6,538 nt of DNA, taken from assembly GCA_015491595.1 (NCBI GenBank), contig WFVP01000428.1, forward strand, positions 1 to 6,538. Direction: 5' to 3'. This document shows, in pieces, positions 1 through 5,516 of this stretch. How positions within the stretch are numbered: the stretch's first letter is position 1; every line of letters begins with the position of its first letter. Position numbers and translations under genes: made by a program. The notes beneath the pieces are model-generated. The model saw only the letters and a program-made list of their open reading frames with translations, was not told the origin of the DNA and ran no database searches. The DNA comes from Anaerolineales bacterium (GTDB lineage: Bacteria; Chloroflexota; Anaerolineae; Anaerolineales; DRMV01).

Positions 1-822
1 CACCCGCGACCGGCCCTGCCACCAAAACCACCCCGCGACCCCCAAGGCCACGACCCCCAGGCCGATCAGGACCTGGGACAGCAGGTCCAGGGTATCCGGA
101 GGAGTTTCCGTGGCCGCCGGTGGGGCCGCCGGGGCCGCGCCGGGAGCACCTACGGGTTGCTGTTGTTGCTGGACGCTTTCCAGATACTGAATCGTGAGCA
201 CGTCATCCGGTTTGCTGTATCGAATCTCCAGGGTCAGGGTCTGCCCTGCCGACAACGGGCCGAAGTTCTTTTCGTACAGTTGCAAACCCACGTCCGTCAC
301 CCCCAGGGGGTCCAGGGGAGGCTGCACCTCCAGGTCGGTTGCGTTCCAGGGCTGTTGCAACTGGACCACCACCTGGTCGGCGCCCACGTCCCCGGGCCAG
401 GTATACGTAAAGGCGCGCTGGTCGCCCTGCTTCTCCAGGGCCGGGTCGTAATACTCCACCTGGACGTAGGGCTGATTCACAGTGACGTGCACCCAGGCCC
501 AGGGGCTTCCCGTCGCCGGAACGTACTCGTACGCCGCGTTGACCAGCATGGCGTCGGGCGAGGAAGCCGTGGCCACGGCGTTGGGACGCCCGGCCCGCTG
601 GGGAAGGCGCAGGGACAGGCGGACCGGCAACGGGGTCTCCGGACGCAAGGTGATGCGGTAAATGACCAGCATAGCCGGCCGGTCGAATTCCGGCCAGAGG
701 TCGATTTGCAATTGCGCGACCTGCTCGACGGGGGCATCCTGGGCCTGGACATCAGCCACAGGCCCGAAAAGCACGCCCAACCACCATCCGAGCACCATCA
801 AGGCAAAGACGAAGGTACGCAT
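1..822 (-). CDS. Exported protein with C-terminal membrane anchor (3' end beyond window)
   Basis: The frame is open from an ATG at 822-820 to the left edge: 274 codons with no stop, so the C-terminus is missing. Residues 1-27 look like a Sec signal peptide (MR start, hydrophobic core FVFALMVLGWWLGVLF, VQA before a likely cleavage after residue 27). Residues about 30-215 alternate hydrophobic and polar residues, are rich in V, Q, Y and P, and contain no cysteine, which suggests an extracytoplasmic beta-sandwich. A run of five glutamines (218-222) and an Ala/Pro linker (223-242) lead to a transmembrane helix at about 246-268, followed by the basic residues QGRSR. The predicted topology is outside domain, flexible stalk, membrane anchor and a cytoplasmic tail that lies off the window. 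A TGGAG ribosome site at 832-836 lies inside the end of the Nudix gene, and the two genes are 6 bases apart, so they are probably cotranscribed and translationally coupled. I do not recognise the family; partner binding or sensing at the cell surface is only a guess. Confidence 0.82.
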   Translation of the reverse strand, partial: MRTFVFALMVLGWWLGVLFGPVADVQAQDAPVEQVAQLQIDLWPEFDRPAMLVIYRITLRPETPLPVRLSLRLPQRAGRPNAVATASSPDAMLVNAAYEYVPATGSPWAWVHVTVNQPYVQVEYYDPALEKQGDQRAFTYTWPGDVGADQVVVQLQQPWNATDLEVQPPLDPLGVTDVGLQLYEKNFGPLSAGQTLTLEIRYSKPDDVLTIQYLESVQQQQQPVGAPGAAPAAPPAATETPPDTLDLLSQVLIGLGVVALGVAGWFWWQGRSRV

Positions 823-828
823 GGGAGA

Positions 829-1371
829 CTACTCCAGTGAAGGAAGATGAGACAGCGCCAGGAAGAGGGTGGCCAGGGTCTTGGCATCCCGCACGATACC
901 CTGTCGCACCATCTCCCAGACCTGGGGCCAGGGGTAAATGGCCACGTCCATAATTTCGTCTTCGTCCCGGGGCAGGGAGGCCGGCGACAAATCCCGGGCC
1001 AAGAAGGCCACCATGATTTCGGAGGTGTATCCCGGCGCCGAGTAGAAACGGCCCAACGGAACCCACGTGGACGCCCGCATGCCGATTTCCTCTTGAAGCT
1101 CCCGCTGGGCGCACGCCTGGGGGCTTTCCCCCGGTTCCAGGGTGCCGGCCGGGAGCTCCAACAGGGTCTCCCCCACTGCATGACGGTATTGGCGGACGAA
1201 CCAGACCCGGTTTTCCGCATCCACGGGCAGAATGACCACCGCGCCATGGTGCTCCACGATGTCCAGGACCGCCTCCCGACCGTTGGGAAGCTGCAGGCGG
1301 TCCTGCCGCACCTGAAACACCCGGCCGTGGAACACGTAACGACGCTCGAGGAGTTTCACCGGAGGATGCAT
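829..1371 (-). CDS. Nudix hydrolase, ADP-ribose pyrophosphatase type
   Basis: A 180-residue protein with an intact Nudix box at residues 76-98: G76, E82, then R90-E91-L-Q-E94-E95-I-G97-M98, matching GX5EX7REUXEEXGU. The glutamates bind the catalytic metals. ELPAG just before the box and SAPGYTSE after it are typical of ADP-ribose/nucleoside-diphosphate-sugar pyrophosphatases (NudF/YqiE type). P113 lies 15 residues past the box, the proline spacing reported for ADP-ribose hydrolysing members. The likely reaction is ADP-ribose + water to AMP + ribose 5-phosphate, in the cytoplasm. Length is normal for the family. An in-frame ATG at 1389-1387 would add six residues (MREGEV), but a GGGAG ribosome site sits 5 bases before the chosen ATG while the upstream ATG has no properly spaced one. 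The gene follows the ATP-grasp ligase by about 67 bases with no visible terminator and precedes the exported protein by 6 bases. The exact substrate cannot be read from sequence; another NDP-sugar is possible. Confidence 0.93.
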   Translation of the reverse strand: MHPPVKLLERRYVFHGRVFQVRQDRLQLPNGREAVLDIVEHHGAVVILPVDAENRVWFVRQYRHAVGETLLELPAGTLEPGESPQACAQRELQEEIGMRASTWVPLGRFYSAPGYTSEIMVAFLARDLSPASLPRDEDEIMDVAIYPWPQVWEMVRQGIVRDAKTLATLFLALSHLPSLE

Positions 1372-1376
1372 CACCT

Positions 1377-1381
1377 CTCCC
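1377..1381 (-). promoter_or_regulatory. Ribosome binding site that decides the Nudix start
   Basis: On the minus strand GGGAG lies 5 bases before the ATG at 1371-1369, within a purine-rich AGAGGGAGAGGTG stretch. This favours the 180-residue form over the ATG 18 bases upstream. Confidence 0.65.
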
Positions 1382-1438
1382 TCTCGCATTCCAAAGAAGG
1401 GCCACCGTTATTCTACCTTGCTTTGCCTTTCTCCGGGG

Positions 1439-3088
1439 CTACACCAGGGGGCGGTCCTTGGTCCACCAGGGCCGGAAGTGGGTCGGCGCGCCGCGCTCCT
1501 CCGGGGTGCGGGGCTGGGCATCGCACTTGGTGCGCCCTTGAGAGGCCCGGGCCAGGGCTTGCAGCGCGCGCTTGTAGAACTGTTCTGCCCGCTCCCGGCT
1601 GGCCCCAATGCAAACCGCGCCCAGCTTCCCATACTCGGACAGAGCGCCGATGAGATGGAACACAATGCCCTCCTGGGTGGCAGCGTCGAAGTGCAGGCCC
1701 TCGCACAGGCTCAGATCCATCAAGTCCTCGGGCGTCATGCCGATGTAATCCGCGCTGTACAGGTTGTCCGTGGCGTAGTAGTAGCGGGGCTGGTCCGTCC
1801 CCGTGTAGTACAGGCCGTCCTCCAGTCGGTACTCGCCGCCTGTGAGATACCGCAGGGTCGCGTAGGGATGGGTTGTCCCCCCTTTGCGCAAATTGATTTC
1901 CAGGGCATAGAGCTTCCACTGCCCGTCTTCCCCGGGGACCGCGATGAAGTCCACGGCAAACCGTCCGATGGCCCCTTCCCGGCTCAGAATCCAGCCCACC
2001 CGGCGGCCCAGTTCGTGGAGCTGAAGCCGGTAATCCCTGTAAGCCGGGAACATGGCCCCCAGGTAAATCTGCTTCGTGGGCCCGCCCAGAATCTGCTCGT
2101 GGGTGGAGACAATGGTGCCCTGGCCCAGCGGGTCGATGATGCCCTGCACCGAAGGGGAACGCTTCCCCTCTCCTTCGATGAAGATTTCCACGATGCCCTG
2201 CATCTCCTCGAACTTGCGCATGAACCGCTCGTAGGACTCCACCGGGTCCTCAAACCGCAACCGTTTGGGCAATTCCCGGCGAATCCAGGCCTCCAGGTTG
2301 CCCACTTCTTCGGGGATGTTGCGAAAGTCGAAGATGGCGTTGCCTTCCCCGGAAAAGCCCTCGTTCAGTTTCACCACCACCCGTCGTAAATCCGGGTGCC
2401 GACGCTTGAGGGCGGCGATGGCCTGGACGATGTCCTGTTCGTCCCGCAAGTCTTCGAACCCATCGGGATAAGGTACGCCAGCCTTTTGGAAAATCTTCCG
2501 GTTCCAGCTCTTGTTGCCCAGGTGAATCAAATCCGGGTCACAGGCGTAAAGGGGCACGTCCAGGGCCACGGCCAGCCGACGCTCGTGGGGCGTGGAGTTG
2601 AAGACCTCCAAGTAGGCGGCCTCGGGATAGCGGATGGCCTCGCGAATGCGCTGAATCAGCCGGGGACGGGAGAGGATTTTCTCCGTCAGGGACCGGGCCG
2701 AAGCATCATGGCAGTAGATGAGGGTCAGCCGCTCTCGGGCGTGGGAGATGGGCACCCCGGGAAGCAGCCCCAGGAAGTAGTCCACGATGGTGGGGTGAAT
2801 GGCCTGACTGGTAACGTAAATGACCTGCGTTCGGGGGAGCTGGAGCAGCATCAGGTGGTAGAGCATGCGCTCTTCGTAAAAGTGAATCCCCCGGATTTTG
2901 GAGAGCACCTCCTGGTCCAGGGTCAGGCTGGGCACCACAATCACCGTACGGGGTGCGTGACGGTACGGCAGGACGGTTTTGTAAAGGTAGGGCAAGCGGG
3001 CTTTCAAAACCCGAAAGCGCCGCCGGATTTCTTCTTCGGGGAGTCGGAGGAGGTCGTATACCGTTTCGACGGAAGCCCGTGCGCTCAT
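1439..3088 (-). CDS. PGM1-related ATP-grasp peptide/amide ligase
   Basis: A 549-residue protein in three parts. Residues about 45-185 form a Rossmann-like pre-ATP-grasp domain (RTVIVVPSL, TQVIYVTS, LTLIYCHDAS). The ATP-grasp core follows: NKSWNRKIFQKAGVPYPDG (192-210), the nucleotide-binding lysine in VVVKLNEGFSGEGN (K240, glycine-rich loop 243-249), hinge-type acidic residues EIFIEGEG (301-308), and RFAVDF (376-381). EINLRKGGTTHP (397-408) should supply the Mg-binding E397 and N399. The C-terminal part (about 425-510, YYYATDNL through KLGAVCIGASRERAEQFYKRAL) resembles the extra domain of PGM1, the ligase that joins an amino-acid-like starter to peptides in pheganomycin biosynthesis. By family, such enzymes activate a carboxylate as acyl-phosphate and form an amide bond; the substrate here is unknown. 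The polar tail after 515 looks disordered. The start is supported by AGGG 7 bases upstream (weak) and a strong promoter close by. No precursor peptide or other peptide-tailoring gene is visible in the window, so a natural-product role is not shown. Confidence 0.88.
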   Translation of the reverse strand: MSARASVETVYDLLRLPEEEIRRRFRVLKARLPYLYKTVLPYRHAPRTVIVVPSLTLDQEVLSKIRGIHFYEERMLYHLMLLQLPRTQVIYVTSQAIHPTIVDYFLGLLPGVPISHARERLTLIYCHDASARSLTEKILSRPRLIQRIREAIRYPEAAYLEVFNSTPHERRLAVALDVPLYACDPDLIHLGNKSWNRKIFQKAGVPYPDGFEDLRDEQDIVQAIAALKRRHPDLRRVVVKLNEGFSGEGNAIFDFRNIPEEVGNLEAWIRRELPKRLRFEDPVESYERFMRKFEEMQGIVEIFIEGEGKRSPSVQGIIDPLGQGTIVSTHEQILGGPTKQIYLGAMFPAYRDYRLQLHELGRRVGWILSREGAIGRFAVDFIAVPGEDGQWKLYALEINLRKGGTTHPYATLRYLTGGEYRLEDGLYYTGTDQPRYYYATDNLYSADYIGMTPEDLMDLSLCEGLHFDAATQEGIVFHLIGALSEYGKLGAVCIGASRERAEQFYKRALQALARASQGRTKCDAQPRTPEERGAPTHFRPWWTKDRPLV

Positions 3089-3114
3089 CGAGATGCCCTA
3101 AACAACGTGCTCCA

Positions 3115-3143
3115 AGTATAGTCCCCGCACGGGCGATTGTCCA
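3115..3143 (-). promoter_or_regulatory. Sigma-70-type promoter of the ATP-grasp/Nudix/exported-protein unit
   Basis: Reading the minus strand: -35 TGGACA (3143-3138), a 17-base spacer, and -10 TATACT (3120-3115). Each hexamer differs from consensus at one position and the spacing is ideal. Transcription would begin near 3107, giving a leader of about 20 bases before the ATG at 3088. The spacer contains the symmetric element CCCG-TG-CGGG, which could be chance in GC-rich DNA. The promoter lies just beyond the pcrA stop codon, so the three downstream genes can be expressed independently of the helicase. Confidence 0.7.
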
Positions 3144-3168
3144 GAGGGATTTGCCAGGCCCGCCGCGT

Positions 3169-5358
3169 CTACGACTCCACCACCTCCAAGGGCGCCATGG
3201 AGGCCAAAAGGGGCTTGGTGGTGCCGCCGTCAAAAGCCACCATGAGGATTTGGTCCCCTCCGGCCTCCTCCACCGAAACCACGGTCCCTTCGCCCCACCG
3301 GGCGTGGCGCACCCGCATCCCCACCCGATACGCGGGCACGGCGCGCGACCCTCGCCGGGACCGGCGGGATGACGGCTCCCGGGTGGTCCTTCGGAGTTCG
3401 GGGAACAGTTTCAGGAGGTCCCCCTCCACCGCCTCCATGGGCAGGTCCTTGAGGAAGCGGGAGGGTTCCTGGGGTTCGGGCACGCCAAAGGCCCATCGCG
3501 TGCGCGGGACCACCAGGTAAAGGCGATTCATGGCCCGGGTGATGCCCACATAAAACAGGCGGCGCTCTTCGTTCAGGCTTTCGGGGTCATGCATGGAACG
3601 CTCATGGGGGAGCAAGCCCTCGACCAGGCCCACGATGAAGACCACGGGAAACTCCAGCCCTTTGGCCGCGTGCAGGGTCAGCAACGTGGGCGCGTCCCCG
3701 TTTTCCAGGGTGTCCTGATCGGACACCAGGGCCACGTCCTCCAGGAACGCCTCGAGCGCCTCGGGGGGGTACTCGCTGGCGATACGCCGCAGCTCTTGCA
3801 CGTTCTCCCAGCGTCCTTCCCCTTCTTCGCTTCCATCTCGCACGTAGGCCTCATACCCCACGTCCTCGATGATGCGGTCCAGCAGGGCCAGAGGCGACCG
3901 CCCCAGGGCCTCTTCCTGCCAGGTTTTCATCTGCACGGCAAACGCGTACAGCGCCCGATGCATGCGCCCCGGGAACACGGCGTGGTAGGCATCCGGGTCG
4001 TGGGCCAGGTCCAGAAGCACCTCCCCCGCGGCCTTCCCCTGGCGTTGGGCATAGGTGCGCAGGGCCGCCAGGGTTTTCATACCAATCCCGCGCGAGGGCA
4101 CATTGATGATGCGCAGCAGACTGCTCTCGTCCGCGGGATTGTAAATCAGGCGCAAGTACGCCAGCAGGTCCTTGACCTCCCGACGTCCATAGAACCGCTG
4201 GGCACCCACCAGGCGATAGGGCAAGCGGTACTCCAGGAAACGCTCCTCCAGCACCCGGGACTGGGCATTGGTCCGGTACATGATGGCCACGTCCCCCAAA
4301 CGGGCCTCGCCTGCCCGCACCAGTTCCAGGATGGTCTCCACCACGTAGGTGGCCTCCTGGTAGGTATCCCGTACTTCTTTGACCACCACGCGACGGCCCT
4401 GTCCGCGCCGGGTATACAGGCGCTTGGGCTTCCGATGCAGGGGACGAATCACCCCCATGGCTGCGTCCAGGATGAACTGGGTCGAACGGTAGTTTTCCTC
4501 CAGGGGAATCACCTGAGCTTCGGGGAAATCCCGCTGGAAGCGCTCCAGGTTTTTGTAGTCGGCCCCCCGCCAGCGGTAAATGGCCTGGTCCATATCCCCC
4601 ACCACGAAAAGCCGGCGGTGGTCCTGGGCCAGCAAGCGCACCAGGTGGTACTGGAGGGTGTTGGTGTCCTGAAACTCGTCCACCAGGATGTGCTGATACC
4701 GGCGGGCGTATTTCTCCCGCAGGCCCGGATACTCGGACAACAAGCGCACGGCCCAGAGGAGCAAATCATCGAAATCCAGCGCCCGGGAGGCCTCCAACAA
4801 CGCCTGGTAACGCTGATAAATTTTGGCGATGGTGCGGTCGCGAGGGCTCCCTTGGGGATAGTCTTCCGGCCATAACCCCGCGTTTTTGGCCTGGGAAATC
4901 TTGGTGTGCACCAGGGAGATGGGATAGTAGGCTTCGGAGATGTTCAAATCCTTCATCGCCTGCTGGAGCAAGCGACGCTGGTCATCGGTGTCCGCGATGA
5001 CGAAGCGGGACGTAAAGGGATGGTACGCGGCCTCTTGCCGCAACAGGCGCGCGCAGAAGGCATGGAAAGTGCCCACCGTGAGCCCGGAGGCCCGGGTGGA
5101 GCCCAGAAGTTGCTCCAGGCGCTCCTCCATCTCCCGGGCCGCCTTATTGGTGAAGGTCACGGCCAGGATGTTCCAGGGGGAAACACCGTATGCTGCGATG
5201 AGGTAAGCCACGCGGTAGGTGAGCACGCGCGTCTTTCCCGAGCCGGGCCCGGCCCACACCAGAATCGGACCCGGCGGGGCGGTCACGGCCTCCCGCTGCT
5301 GAGGATTCAGCGAGGCCAGCAAAGCTTCCAGGGATGCAGGCAGGGACGGTTCCGTCAT
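3169..5358 (-). CDS. pcrA: ATP-dependent DNA helicase, UvrD/PcrA family (superfamily 1A)
   Basis: A 729-residue protein with the full SF1A motif set: Q motif LNPQQREAV (17-25), Walker A GPGSGKT (37-43), motif Ia VTFTNKAA (67-74), Ib VGTFHAFCARLL (95-106), motif II LVDEFQDTN (225-233), motif III VVGDMDQAIYRWRGA (252-266), motif IV LEENYRST (286-293), motif V TLHAAKGLEFP (561-571) and motif VI EERRLFYVGITRA (597-609). After a basic linker (about 655-675), residues 677-729 (YRVGMRVRHARWGEGTVV... ending MAPLEVVES) form the Tudor-like C-terminal domain known in PcrA/UvrD to contact RNA polymerase. Family role: 3'-5' DNA unwinding in nucleotide excision repair, removal of recombinase filaments and resolving replication-transcription conflicts; cytoplasmic. 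Length is normal and no motif is broken. An in-frame ATG at 5454 would add 32 residues, but those are unlike the family and lie upstream of the predicted promoter; the chosen ATG has AAGGAG 7 bases before it. PcrA versus UvrD naming is a convention here. Confidence 0.97.
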   Translation of the reverse strand: MTEPSLPASLEALLASLNPQQREAVTAPPGPILVWAGPGSGKTRVLTYRVAYLIAAYGVSPWNILAVTFTNKAAREMEERLEQLLGSTRASGLTVGTFHAFCARLLRQEAAYHPFTSRFVIADTDDQRRLLQQAMKDLNISEAYYPISLVHTKISQAKNAGLWPEDYPQGSPRDRTIAKIYQRYQALLEASRALDFDDLLLWAVRLLSEYPGLREKYARRYQHILVDEFQDTNTLQYHLVRLLAQDHRRLFVVGDMDQAIYRWRGADYKNLERFQRDFPEAQVIPLEENYRSTQFILDAAMGVIRPLHRKPKRLYTRRGQGRRVVVKEVRDTYQEATYVVETILELVRAGEARLGDVAIMYRTNAQSRVLEERFLEYRLPYRLVGAQRFYGRREVKDLLAYLRLIYNPADESSLLRIINVPSRGIGMKTLAALRTYAQRQGKAAGEVLLDLAHDPDAYHAVFPGRMHRALYAFAVQMKTWQEEALGRSPLALLDRIIEDVGYEAYVRDGSEEGEGRWENVQELRRIASEYPPEALEAFLEDVALVSDQDTLENGDAPTLLTLHAAKGLEFPVVFIVGLVEGLLPHERSMHDPESLNEERRLFYVGITRAMNRLYLVVPRTRWAFGVPEPQEPSRFLKDLPMEAVEGDLLKLFPELRRTTREPSSRRSRRGSRAVPAYRVGMRVRHARWGEGTVVSVEEAGGDQILMVAFDGGTTKPLLASMAPLEVVES

Positions 5359-5365
5359 GTATCGG

Positions 5366-5371
5366 CTCCTT
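5366..5371 (-). promoter_or_regulatory. Ribosome binding site that decides the pcrA start
   Basis: AAGGAG on the minus strand, 7 bases before the ATG at 5358-5356. It is close to the ideal Shine-Dalgarno sequence and spacing, and rules in favour of the 729-residue form rather than the longer 761-residue reading from 5454. Confidence 0.85.
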
Positions 5372-5402
5372 GGGGATGTAGGCTGCGACCTTCCGGGAAT
5401 CA

Positions 5403-5432
5403 AGGATAACATCCCCTGAAAGGGATTGCCAA
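5403..5432 (-). promoter_or_regulatory. pcrA: Predicted pcrA promoter with extended -10
   Basis: Reading the minus strand: -35 TTGGCA (5432-5427), an 18-base spacer, and -10 TATCCT (5408-5403) preceded by TGT, making an extended -10. The predicted start of transcription is near 5396, with a leader of about 38 bases before the ATG at 5358. The ATG at 5454 lies upstream of this promoter and would not be in the transcript. Confidence 0.6.
5411..5426. repeat. Inverted repeat inside the pcrA promoter spacer
   Basis: ATCCC (5411-5415) and GGGAT (5422-5426) are perfect inverted arms around a 6-base centre and fill most of the spacer between the predicted pcrA -35 and -10. The position suits a repressor operator, but the arms are only five bases long and chance is a real alternative. 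It does not resemble the E. coli (CTGT-N8-ACAG) or Gram-positive (GAAC-N4-GTTC) LexA boxes. Confidence 0.35.
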
Positions 5433-5466
5433 AAGACAAGAGGACTTTCGTCATCCTTTCCCTGGG

Positions 5467-5478
5467 ACAAAATTTTGT
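5467..5478. promoter_or_regulatory. Perfect 12-base palindrome, candidate operator of the kinase gene
   Basis: ACAAAATTTTGT is its own reverse complement and stands out as AT-rich in an otherwise GC-rich region. It ends exactly where the extended -10 of the downstream kinase begins, so a protein bound here would cover the promoter spacer. It lies about 40 bases before the kinase ATG and about 35 bases upstream of the predicted pcrA -35. The regulator is unknown. Confidence 0.45.
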
Positions 5479-5486
5479 GTTATCAT
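5478..5486 (+). promoter_or_regulatory. Extended -10 promoter element of the PfkB-family kinase
   Basis: TGT directly followed by TATCAT gives an extended -10 that matches TGnTATAAT except at one position. The best -35 at suitable spacing is TTTCCC (5457-5462, 18-base spacer), which is poor, so recognition would lean on the extended -10 or on an activator. Predicted transcription start is near 5493, with a leader of about 24 bases. Confidence 0.5.
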
Positions 5487-5516
5487 TGTTTTCGGATGCG
5501 CCAGGGGTGAAATTGC

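Noticed and set aside
157..840. A 227-codon plus-strand frame at the left end
   Set aside because: The opposite strand has an open frame with a signal peptide, linker, transmembrane helix and ribosome site, so this one is its antisense shadow.
1410..1415. A -10-like TAGAAT on the minus strand before the Nudix gene
   Set aside because: There is no acceptable -35 at 16-18 bases upstream and no TGn extension. A weak internal promoter is possible but not supportable.
1418..2389. A 323-codon plus-strand open frame antisense to the ATP-grasp gene
   Set aside because: Shadow of the ATP-grasp gene in GC-rich DNA; no recognisable motifs and no convincing ribosome site.
3144..3168. Possible terminator after pcrA
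   Set aside because: The GC-rich stretch after the stop gives no stable hairpin followed by T residues.
3589..4875. A 428-codon plus-strand open frame antisense to pcrA
   Set aside because: It lies wholly inside an unmistakable helicase gene. Its translation is rich in H, Q, G and P with no domain pattern, as expected for the antisense of GC-rich coding DNA.
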